DNA of 64,000 nucleotides from Paulownia fortunei (Eukaryota; Streptophyta; Magnoliopsida; Lamiales; Paulowniaceae): the NCBI GenBank assembly GCA_019321725.1, contig CM033120.1:1-64000 (forward strand). Reading direction: 5' to 3'. The position numbers were made by a program, and so were the translations under genes. Under the pieces are notes generated by a model, which saw nothing but the letters and a program-made list of their open reading frames with translations, was not told where the DNA came from and searched no databases. Positions 28,441 through 38,742 of this stretch are shown piece by piece; within the stretch, counting starts at the first letter, position 1, and every line of letters begins with the position of its first letter.

Positions 28441-31400
28441 GGCTAAAATTTGAAAAAGTGACTCAAAATGTTGGTACATATTTCGTGCTGTTTTATTAAA
28501 TTTTTATTTGATTTCATTTTTTTCATTTTAAAAGTTTACGTTCTAAAATTTTATTTTTTTTCTAATAAATTAAAAGCGTATGCTATAACACAAGAGTTAA
28601 AATGAGCAAAAATACTTTCCTATTGTTAAAATTAAACAAGATTAAAAATTTAAAAACTTGATAACCATTTCTCCCTTATGTATTCAAATTATAGTTAACT
28701 AGATTGTTTTTTCTTTTTATTGTATAATGTCATGGAAAACTTACATTATTTTCATTGAGAGAAACAATATATTTCCCACTTTTATTTTTAATTATGGCTA
28801 AAAATTGAAAAAGCGATTCAAAATGTTGGTACCTATTTCGAGCTTTTTTATTAAATTTTTATTTTATTGATTTTTTTCATTATAAAAGTTTATGTTCTAA
28901 AAATTTTATTTTTTCTGATAAATTAAAAACGTATGATATAACACAGAAGTAAGAATGTGGAAAAATATTTTTCTACTGTTAAGGTTAAATATGATTAAAA
29001 ATTTAAAACATTGATACCTATTTCTCCATTACGTATTCAAATTAGAGTTTAAGTAGTTTTTTTTTCTTTGTACTATATAATTTCAAGGAAAACATACATT
29101 ATTTTCATTGAGAGAAATAATGTATTACCCACTTTTATTTTTAATTATGGCTAAAAAATAAAAATGCGACTTAAAATATTGGTACGTATTTTGGGCTTTT
29201 TTATAAATTTTTACTTTAATTATTTTTTTTCATTTTAAAAGTTTACGTTCTGAAAATTTTATTTTTTTCTAATAAATTAAAAGTGTATGATATAACACAG
29301 AAGTGAGAATGTGGAAAAATACTTTTCTACTATTAAGGTTAAATATGATTAAAATTTTAAAAACTTGATATCTATTTCTCCATTACGTATTCAAATTATA
29401 GTTTAACTAGATTTTTTTTTCTTTTTACTATATAATTTTAAGAAAAACTTACATTATTTTCATGTAGAGACACAATATATTTCACACTTTTATTTTTAAT
29501 TATGGCTAAAATTTGAAAAAACGACTCACAATGTTGGTACATATTTCGGGTTTTTTTATTAAATTTTTATTTTATTTGATATAGTTCATTTTAAAATTTT
29601 ACGTTCTGAAAATTTTATTTTTTTCTAATAAATTAAAAGCGTATATTATAACACACAAGTTAGAATGTGGAAAAATACTTTTCTACTATTAAGGTTAAAT
29701 ATGATTAAAAATTAAAAAACTTAATACCCATTTCTCCATTACGTACTCAAATTATAGTTTAGCTAGTTTTCTTTTTCTTTGTAATGTAGAATTTCAAGGA
29801 AAATATACATTATTTTCATTGACAGAAATAATATATTACCTACTTTTATTTTAAGTTATGGCCAAAAATTGAAAAATCGACTCATAATGTTGGTACATAT
29901 TTGGGGCTTTTTTATTAAATTATTAATTTAATTGATTTTTTTTATTTTAAAAGTTTACATTCTGAAAAAAAAATTTCTAATAAATTAAAAGTGAATTCTA
30001 TAACACATGAGTTATAATCAGTAAAAATAATCTCCTACTGTTATGGTTAAATAAGATTAAATATTTAAAAACTTGATACCCATTTCTCCATTACGTATTC
30101 AAATTATAGTTTAACTAGATTGTTTTTTCTTTTTACTGTATAGTTTCAAAGAAAACTTACACTATTTTTATTGAGATTAACAACGTATTACCTACTTTTA
30201 TTTTTAATTATGGTTAAAAATTGAAAAAGCGACTTAAATGTTGGTACCTATTTCGGGCTTTTTTATTAAATTTTCATTTTATTTGATTTTTTTTCTTTCT
30301 AAAAGTTTACGTTCTGAAAAAAAAATATTTTTCCAATAAATTAAAAGCGTATGCTATAACACAGGAGTTAGAATGTGGAAAAATAATTTTCTACTGGTAA
30401 GATTAAATATAATTAAAAATTTAAAAACTTCATACCCACTTCTCCATTACATATTCAAATTATAGTTTAATTACATTCTTTTTTCTCTTTACTGTATAAT
30501 ACGTTCTAAAACATACATTATTTTCATTGAGAGAAACAATATATTACCTACTTTTATTTTTAGTTATGGCTAAATATTAAAAAAACGACTCAAAATGTTG
30601 GTACCTATTTTGGGCTTTTTTATTAAATATTTATTTTATTTGATTTTTTTAATTTTAAAATTTTACGTTCAAAAAATTTATTTTTTTGCTAATAAATTAA
30701 AAGCATATGCTATAACACAGAAGTTAGAATGTGGAAAATAATATTCTACTTTTAAAGTTAAATATGATTAAAATTTTAAAAACTTGATACCTATTTCCCC
30801 CTTACGTATTCAAATAATAGTTTAACTGGATTGTTTTTTCTTTTAACTGTATAGTTTCAAAGAAAACTTACATTATTTTCATTGAGAGATATTCTTAGAT
30901 ATGGCTAGAAATTGAAAAATCTACTCAAAATGTTCGTACGTATTTCGGGCATTTTTATTAAATTTTTATTTTAATTGATTTTTTTCATTTTAAAAGTTTA
31001 TGTTCTGAAAATTTAATTTTTCTAATAAATTAAAATTGTATGCTATAACACAGGAGTTAGAATGAGCAAAAAACTTTCTTATTGTTAAGGTTAAAGAAAA
31101 ATAAAATTTTAAAAACTTGATACTCATTTCTCCTTACGTATTCAAATTATAGGTCAACTGGATTGTTTTTTCTTCTTACAGTATAATTTCAGGGAAAACT
31201 TACATTATTTTCATTGAGAGAAACAATATATTTCCCACTTTTATTTTTAATTATGGCTAAAAATTGAAAATGCGACTTAAAATATTGGTACGTATTTCAG
31301 GCTTTTTTATAAATTTTTATTTTTAATTAATTTTTTTATTTTAAAAGTTTACATTCTGAAAATTTTATTTTTTTCTAATAAATTAAAAGTGTATGCTATA

Positions 31401-34400
31401 ACACAGAAGTGAGAATGTGGACAAATACTTTTCTACTGTTAAGTTTAAATATGATTAAAATTTTAAAAACTTGATATCCATTTCTCCATTACGTATTCAA
31501 ATTATAGTTTAACTAGATTGTTTTTTTTTTTACTATATAATTTCAAGGAAAACTTACATTATTTTCATTGAGAAAAACAATATATTACCTACTTTTATTT
31601 TTAATTATGGCTAAAAATTAAAAAAGTGACACATAATGTTGGTACCTATTTCGTGCTTTTTTATTAAAATTTTATTTTAATTGATTTTTTTTCTTTTAAA
31701 AGTTAACGTTCTGAAAAAAAAATATTTTTCTAATAAATTAAAATCGTATGCTATAACACATGAGTTAGAATGTGGAAAAATACTTTTCTACTGTTAAGGT
31801 TAAATATGATTAAAAATTTAAAAACTCGATACCCATTTCTTCATTACGTATTCAAATTATAGTTTAAATAATTTTTTTTTCCTTGTACTGTATAATTTCA
31901 AGGAAAACATACATTATTTTCATTGAGATAAAAAATATATTAGTTATTTTTTTTTATTATGGCTAAATATTGAAAAAACGACTCAAAATGTTGGCACATA
32001 TTTCGGGCTTTTTTATTAAATTTTTATTTTAATTGATTTTTTTCATTTTAAATGTTTATGTTCTGAAAATTTTATTTTTTTCTAATAAATTAAAAGTGAA
32101 TCTATAACAGAGGAGTTAAAATGAGTAAAAATAATCTCCTACTGTTATGGTTAAATAAGATTAAATATTTAAAAAGTTGATACTCATTTCTCTCTTACGT
32201 ATTCAAATTATAGGTTAACTAGATTGTTTTTTTTTTTACTATATAATTTCAAGGAAAACTTACATTATTTTCATGGAGAGAAACAATATATTTCCCACTT
32301 TTATTTTTAATTATGGCTAAAAATTGAAAAAACGACTCACAATGTTGGTACATATTTTGGGTTTTTTTATTAATTTTTTATTTTATTTGATTTAGTTCAT
32401 TTTAAAATTTTACGTTCTGAAAAATTTATTCTTTTCTAATAAATTAAAAGCGTATGTTATAAAACAGAAGTTAAATGTGGAAAAATACTTTTCTACTGTT
32501 AAGGTTAAATATGATTAAAAATTTAAAAACTTAATACCCATTTCTCCATTACGTACTCAAATTATAGTTTAACTAATTTTCTTTTTCTTTGTACTGTATA
32601 ATTTCAAGGAAAATATACATTATTTTCATTGACAGAAACAATATATTACCTACTTTTATTTTAAGTTATGACTAAAAATTAAAAAAGCGACTCATAATGT
32701 TGGTACGTATTTGGGGCTTTTTTATTAAATTATTAATTTAATTGATTTTTTTTATTTTAAAAGTTTACGTTCTGAAATTTTTTTTTTCTAATAAATTAAA
32801 AGTGAATCCTATAACAGAGGAGTTAAAATGAGTAAAAATAACCTCCTACTATTATGGTTAAATAAGATTAAATATTTAAAAAGTTGATACTCATTTCTCT
32901 CTTACGTATTCAAATTATAGTTTAACTATATTGTTTTTTCTTTTTACTATATAATTTCAAGAAAAACTTACATTATTTTCATGGAGAGAAATAATATATT
33001 TTTCACTTTTATTTTTAATTATGACTAAAATTTGAAAAAGCGACACACAATGTTGGTACCTATTTCGGGCTTTTATATTAAATTTTTATTTGATTTGATT
33101 TAGTTCATTTTAAAAGTTTACGTTTAGAAAAATTTGTTTTTTTCTAATAAATTAAAAGCGTATGCTATAACACAAAAGTTAGAATGTGGAAAAATACTTT
33201 TCTACTGTTAAGGTTAAATATGATTAAAAATTTAAAAACTTAATACCCATTTCTCTATTACGTACTCAAATTATAGTTTAACTAGTTTTTTTTCTTTGTA
33301 CTGTATAATTTCGAGGAAACATACATTATTTTCATTGAGAGAAACAATATATTACCTACTTTTATTTTAAGTTATGGCTAAAAAATAAAAAAGTGACTCA
33401 TAATGTTGGTACATATTTCGGGCTTTTTTATTAAATTTTTATTTTAATTGATTTTTTTTATTTTAAAAGTTTACGTTCTGAAAATTTTATTTTTTTCTAA
33501 TAAATTAAAAGTGAATGCTATAACACATAAGTTAGAATGTGGAAAAATATTTTTCTACTGTTAAGGTTAAATATGATTAAAAATTTAAAAACTTGATACC
33601 CATTTCTCCATTATGTATTCAAATTATAGTTTTATTTGTTTTTTTTTCTTTGTATTGTATAATTTCAAAGAAAATATATATTATTTTCATTGAGATAAAC
33701 AATATATCACCTAATTTTATTTTAAGTTATGGCTAAAAATTGAAAAAGCGACTCAGAATGTTGATACTTATTTCGGGCTTTTTTATTATAATTTTATTTT
33801 AATTTATTTTTTTCATCTTAAAAGTTTACGTTCTGAAAAATTTATTTTTTTTAAATAAATTAAAAGTGTATGCTATAACACATGAGTTAGAATAAACAAA
33901 AATGCTTTCCTATTATTAAGGTTAAACAAGATTAAAAATTTAAAAACTTGATACCCATTTCTCGCTTATGTATTCAAATTATAAGTTAACTTGATTGTTT
34001 TTTCTTTGTACTGTATAATTTCATGGAAAACATACATTATTTTCATTGAGATAAACAATATATCACCTACTTTTATTTTACGTTATGGCTAAAAATTGAA
34101 AAAGCGACTCATAATGTTGTTACCTATTTCATGCTTTTTTATTAAATTTTTATTTTAATTTATTTATTTTTTTTAAAAGTTTACGTTCTAAAACATTTAT
34201 TGTTTTCTAATAAATAAAAAGTGTATGCTATAACACAGGAGTTAGAATGATCAAAAATACTTTCCTATTGTTAAGGTTAAACAAGATTAAAATTTAAAAA
34301 TTTGATATTCATTTCTCCCTTACGTATTCAAATTATAGGTTAACTAGATTGTTTTTTCTTTTTACTATATAATTTTAAGAAAAGCTTACATTATTTTCAT

Positions 34401-35765
34401 GGAGAGAAATAATATATTTTTCACTTTTATTTTTAATTATGACTAAATTTTGAAAAAGCGACACACAATGTTGGTACCTATTTTGGGTTTTTTTATTAAA
34501 TTTTTATTTGATTTGATTTAGTTCATTTTAAAAGTTTACGTTCAGAAAAATTTATTTTTTTCTAATAAATTAAAAGCATATGCTATAACACATAAGTTAG
34601 AATGTGGAAAAATATATTTCTACTGTTAAGGTTAAATATGATTAAAAATTTAAAAACTTAATACCATTTCTCCATTACGTACTCAAATTATAGTTTAACT
34701 AGTTTTTTTTCTTTGTACTGTATAATTTCAAGGAAACATACATTATTTTCATTGAGAGAAACAATATATTACCTACTTTTATTTTAAGTTATGGCTAAAA
34801 ATTGAAAAAGCGACTCATAATGTTGGTACATATTTCGGGCTTTTTTATTAAATTTTTATTTTAATTGATTTTTTTCATTTTAAAAGTTTACGTTCTGAAA
34901 ATTTTATTTTTTTATAATAAATTAAAAGTGAATACTATAACACAGGAGTTAGAAAGAGTAAAAATAATCTCCTACTGTTCAGGTTAAACAAGATTAAAAA
35001 TTTAAAAATTTGATACTCATTTCTCCATTACGTATTCAAATTATCGTTTAATTGGATTGTTTTTCTTTTTACTGTATAGTTTCAAAGAAAACTTACACTA
35101 TTTTCATTGAGATTAACAACGTATTACCCACTTTTATTTTTAATTATGGCAAATTTTTGAAAAAGCGACACACAATGTTGGTACCTATTTTGGGTTTTTT
35201 TATTAAATTTTTATTTTATTTAATTTTTTTATTTTAAAAGTTTACGTTCTGAATTTTTTTTTTCTTATAAATTAAAAGCGTATGCTATAATATAGGAGTT
35301 AGAATGTGGAAAAATATTTTTCCATTGTTAAGGTTAAATATGATTAAAAATTTAAAAACTTAATACCCATTTCTCCATTACGTATTCAAATTATAGTTTA
35401 ACTAGTTTTTTTTTTTATTTATACTGTATAATTTCAAAGAAAACATACATTATTTTTATTGAGATAAACAATATATCACCTACTTTTATTTTAAGTTATG
35501 ACTAAAAATTGAAAAAGCGACTCAAAATATTATTACCTATTTCGGGCTTTTTTATTTTAATTTATTTTTTTCATTTTAAAAGTTTACGTTCTGAAAATTT
35601 TATTATTTTCTAATAAATTAAAAGTGTATGCTATAACACATGAGTTAGAATGAGCAAAAATACTTTCCTATTATTAAGGTTAAACAAGATTAAAAATTTA
35701 AAAACTTGATACCCATTTCTCCATTACGTATTCAAATTATAGTTTAACTAAATTATTTTTTCTTT

Positions 35766-36327
35766 TTAATTCTTGGGAGATTTATTGAGTAAGAAATATC
35801 TAATAAGGTAATAGTATCATTTTTTGTCTCAATTACCTTCTTAACTTGCATGCTATATATACACGACTTATTGATCATAAGGTAGATTCTTGATATTAGA
35901 TATACACTTTGATTGAGTAATTGATTGATTCTATTTGAATACTTAATGACTCGAGCGTCGGAGATCCCAACGCTATGCATGTCAATTAAGCGTGATTCTA
36001 TGTGTTTTCTCTCGGAGGAGGTGCAATATCTTGGAAGTCATCTAATCAAACTTGTACTGCTCGGTCTATTATGGAGTTTGAGTTTTTGTTTTAAAAAAGG
36101 CGAACACTGAGGCTAAGTGGCAAAAGAACCTCTATGGGAATATCCCTTTATGGGTGAGACTAACCATCTGTCTCTTCATTGTGATTGCTAAGGTGTGATA
36201 GCGAAGATAAGAAGTAAGAACTACAATGGTAAAACTAGGCATATTTGTTTGAGATATATAATTGGGAAGTAACTATTATGTGATACCGTCTAATTGTTGT
36301 CGTGTTAATGAGATTGATAGGTATATT
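35766..36327. mobile_element. Non-satellite insertion, possible LTR-retrotransposon fragment
   Basis: The satellite stops in mid-monomer after TTTTTTCTTTTTA and about 560 bp of unrelated, less A+T-rich sequence follows. The segment at about 35,857-35,975 has a TATATATACACG stretch followed by GACTCGAGCGTCGGAGATCC. The GAGCGTCGGAG string resembles the R/U5 part of many plant Ty3/gypsy LTRs, where a similar motif lies near the 3' end of the LTR. I see no complete LTR pair, primer-binding site, coding domain or clear target-site duplication. Only small open frames occur and none looks like gag or pol. The retroelement origin is therefore an inference from one motif and the TATA-like context; a fragment of another transposon is possible. 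Confidence 0.4.
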
Positions 36328-36755
36328 CTGAGTCGCTTTTTTAATTTTTAGCCATAACTTAAAATAAAAATAGGTATATATTGTTTCTCTCAATGAAAAT
36401 AATGTATGTTTTCTTTGAAATTATACAGTACAAATAAAAAAAACTAGTTAAACTATAATTTGAATACGTAATGGAGAAATGGGTATCAAGTTTTTAAATT
36501 TTTAATCATATTTAACCTTAACAGTGGAAAAGTATTTTTCCACATTCTAACTCCTGTGTATAGCATACACTTTTAATTTATAAGAAAAAATAAAAAATTT
36601 CAGAACGTAAACTTTTAAAATAAAAAAATCAAATAAAATAAAAATTTAATAAAAAAGCCCGAAATAGGTACCAACATTTTGAGTCATTTTTTCAATTTTT
36701 TACCATAATTAAAAATAAAAGTGGAAATATATTGTTTCTATCAATGAAAATAATG
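36328..36755 (-). repeat. Inverted satellite fragment (~1.2 monomers)
   Basis: Read on the minus strand, this is the same satellite as 1-35,765. It holds the TTTTTAATTATGG tail, the GGTACCTATTTCGGGC start, the TTTACGTTCTGAAATT block, the GTGGAAAAATACTTTTC block, and the CATTTCTCCATTACGTATTC block, all in the correct order. It belongs to the right-hand subfamily. It lies in opposite orientation to the main array and ends abruptly at ATGATAGGATCC. The left junction cuts at the GACTCAGAAT position of the monomer. Confidence 0.93.
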
Positions 36756-36972
36756 ATAGGATCCCCTTTTCATATCCAAAACTCGGCATAAATAAGTAGG
36801 ACTCTATTTATATTGGGTCTAAGTTGAGCTCATCAGCTCAAATCTATTCATACTAGCTCGAAGTTATTCAAATCAACTCGATAGTCCCATTTAGGTCAAC
36901 TCTTCCAAGAAATATTAAGCACAAATACTTAGAATGTGGCTCATACACTAAAGTTCAATGACCAAATTTAAT
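36756..36972. other. Unassigned boundary DNA between satellite and apyrase relic
   Basis: About 220 bp of non-satellite sequence with several CTC-AGCTC-like words (AGCTCATCAGCTCAAATC, ACTAGCTCGAAG, ATCAACTCGATAG). It could belong to the same transposon as the preceding insertion, but I recognise no element or coding segment. Confidence 0.4.
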
Positions 36973-37371
36973 TTAGGTTGCATCAAATAGCATACCCCAA
37001 CCATGAGATACTATAGTTAGACCAACGATGACACAACCTCTACCCAATGGCCATGGAGCTTCAATTAGAGAATTTTGATATTTAATTTTTGCAAAACAAA
37101 CACGATAATCAATTTCTTTTGCTAGTACCATAGCTAAACAAATTGTATTCAAGTTTTGCCAAACACGGACACAATTACTTACCAAACCCATCAATAAGCA
37201 TCGTAAATTGAAAACAAGGTCCATGCACAAGTAAGGTAGGTTATGTGGTTTCACTAGAGGATATGTACACCAGTCATACTCGAGACGAGTTTCACATGCA
37301 CGTTTAGTTGTATTCTCAAAATCAGCTAGATGAACTTTCACAACAGTCAATCTTGAATCAACAAAACCAAC
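36973..37371 (-). pseudogene. Apyrase (GDA1/CD39 nucleoside-triphosphatase) C-terminal relic
   Basis: Plant apyrases hydrolyse nucleoside tri- and diphosphates in the Golgi lumen or outside the cell. The minus strand here encodes, in order, GFVDSRLTVVKVHLADFE, then [10 protein letters not shown], and, after a gap, KIKYQNSLIEAPWPLG. These match the conserved C-terminal blocks of plant apyrases (a GFVD...DFE segment, [20 protein letters not shown], and KVKY...VEAAWPLGSAIE). Between [10 protein letters not shown] and the following GTAAGT donor (about 37,182) one base appears to be missing; the other frame reads as the expected LIDGFG ending exactly at the donor. The intron end, about 37,092, reads TTTTGCAA instead of TTTTGCAG. 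The text after WPLG drifts away from the family. No upstream exons with the catalytic apyrase motifs are visible to the right, before the leader of the next gene. Frameshift, lost acceptor and missing 5' exons make it a dead fragment. It retains intron traces, so it came from DNA duplication rather than a processed transcript. Confidence 0.8.
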
Positions 37372-37700
37372 CCATATATAAAACCAGTTTTTATGCTCTC
37401 TTAAAATTCATCTAAAGATATAAAAATTGCAAAAGAAAAAAAATTTGTTTACTTATAATCTTGTAGAACTAAATACTCTACAAATTAGTTGATTAATTAC
37501 TTAAATTAAGAGAAAAATTATAGAAAAATTAATAAAATTCATTATAAGTAAATTTTGTGTTATTAAAAAGTATGGTTCACCAACCTAATATAAGTGAAGG
37601 ATTACTGAAACTTTTTTTTGTACGTGTTGAATTTCAAATCCAATCAAATTAAAATTTGATTTTTCAGATATTCAATTCAGTTTATCAAATATCAGTTTTT
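37372..37700. other. A+T-rich spacer with probable ING2 promoter
   Basis: Between the apyrase relic and the pyrimidine-rich leader lies A+T-rich DNA with no gene. It should contain the promoter of the downstream ING2-type gene. No convincing single TATA box stands out; CATATATAAAACC at about 37,373 is a possible one but is rather far upstream of the pyrimidine-rich leader. Confidence 0.4.
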
Positions 37701-37724
37701 CTTTTATTTGATTTAGGGCCAAAT

Positions 37725-38134
37725 AAATTCCCTATTTCCTTTCACGTTTCCTCATCCTATTCCAGTCCAGACTTCTCCAATCTCCACCCTCTCTACTCCC
37801 CACGTTTCTTCTTTCCTTTTTGTTTTTGGGATTCATACCACCGGTTCACCCCACCTTTTCCACTCTCGAGTCTTCTATAGCCACGAGCTACCAACATCTG
37901 CCACCATCACCAGACACCACACACTCACAGTCGAGCCACCAGCACTCCGTAAGTTTCGATTGAATCGATTCCCCCTTGGTCGTTGCTCCACGCCGCTCTT
38001 TCCTCACCATCCGCCTCCACGTAGCCGTCTCTGCCTGCCCATCGGCCGTCTGCACTCCATTCCCCATTTGGTTGTTGATTCATCAATTATTCCAAAAAAT
38101 TCCCTAATTTCAAAACCCTAGCCACTCAAATTAG
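37725..38134 (+). other. ING2: Probable 5' leader exon of the ING2-type gene
   Basis: This stretch is strongly pyrimidine-rich (CTCC, TCTCC and CCACC runs) and, unlike its surroundings, not A+T-rich, as expected of a plant 5' untranslated exon. It ends with the common plant leader word AAACCCTAGCC and then TTAG followed by the donor GTAATT at 38,135. An open frame of 74 codons inside it has low-complexity P/S/F content and is not credible as a protein. The transcription start is not determined. Confidence 0.5.
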
Positions 38135-38700
38135 GTAATTCTTCGTTTCTTCTATTCATTTCACATTATCATGCTAATTTATGTGTGAATAATGCTGTAA
38201 CTGCATAGAGGGAGAATTGTTTCTTGCTGTGTTTTTGGAGTGCGAATTGAAAGCATTTTCTCAATCCCACTAGGATGGTATTGGTCCTGGAGATTCCTTT
38301 TGTTAATCTTGTTGTTTCGGAGGGTGATTGATGTCAGTTAATTGTAATCACTAAGAGTTAATGGTGGATAATCTAGAAAGTGAAGGCCGAAGGGAGGGTT
38401 TGATGGAAAGTTTGAGAAACTGAATAATTTGAATGGCTATAGCATTCTTTTCAGCTGTTTGGTCCGCTTCGCTTGGTGAAATACCAAACCAAATTTCTGC
38501 AATTTATTTTTTTTATTTTTCTATAAAATTTGTTTTACCAAAACCATAACGAATTTGTGGATTTTTCTTGGTACTAGCTGAACAGAATTGATTTATTTTG
38601 GTTTGGTATTTCAATTTGGTGAAATGTTGTACCGAAATTTAGGTTAACCGAAATTTTTGTTTCCTCTTATCTATTTTCCGTGCTCTGCCTCTGTGTACAG
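38135..38700 (+). other. ING2: Probable 5'-UTR intron of the ING2-type gene
   Basis: GTAATT at 38,135 and CTGTGTACAG ending at 38,700 bracket T-rich, intron-like sequence, and the start codon lies 42 bp after the acceptor. Introns in the leader are common in plant housekeeping genes. The borders rest on splice-site consensus alone. Confidence 0.5.
38478..38612. repeat. Short inverted-repeat element in leader intron
   Basis: GAAATACCAAACCAAA (38,478-38,493) is the exact reverse complement of TTTGGTTTGGTATTTC (38,597-38,612). The flanks contain further TTGGT/ACCAA and AACCGAAA words. It looks like a decayed member of the widespread plant repeats rich in TTCGGTTTGGT words, or a small MITE. No target-site duplication is obvious. 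Confidence 0.45.
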
Positions 38701-38742
38701 TGGAACCCTAGAAGAAATCCAACCAATCAAGCAAGCAAAAAG

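Larger units (their letters stand above)
1..35765. repeat. Satellite array, ~350-bp monomer, head-to-tail
   Basis: The stretch is one uninterrupted tandem array. A landmark reading GGTACC or a close variant recurs at about 22, 378, 729, 1073, 1422, 1773, 2122, 2474 and 2826, giving spacings of 344-356 bp, and the same order of blocks continues to the end of the array. Each monomer holds, in order, a GGTACCTATTTCG-like start, a T-rich stretch, a TTTACGTTCTGAAAA block, a TATGCTATAACACAG block, an A-rich stretch, a CATTTCTCACTTACGTATTC block and a TTTTTAATTATGGCTAAAAA tail. It is extremely A+T-rich with phased A and T runs. Monomers differ by many substitutions and small indels, so this is not an assembly artefact of one unit. 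No coding capacity is credible. By analogy with plant satellites it could be pericentromeric, subtelomeric or knob heterochromatin; the sequence does not say which. I do not recognise the family. Confidence 0.97.

Noticed and set aside
2896..35237. Open frames of 60-77 codons within the satellite, both strands
   Set aside because: They recur with the monomer, consist of K/N/F/I-rich text from A+T-rich repeats, begin at arbitrary phases and have no domain or conserved start. They are chance frames.
1..35765. CRISPR-like or other functional repeat array
   Set aside because: Units are ~350 bp, tandem without unique spacers, and the genome is plant nuclear. It is satellite DNA.
35753..36110. Two small overlapping frames in the insertion at the satellite edge
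   Set aside because: No gag, pol or other domain is visible; they lie on opposite strands and overlap each other.
37656..37880. 74-codon frame in the ING2 leader
   Set aside because: Low-complexity F/S/P text from pyrimidine-rich leader DNA; more likely untranslated sequence. An upstream-ORF role cannot be shown.
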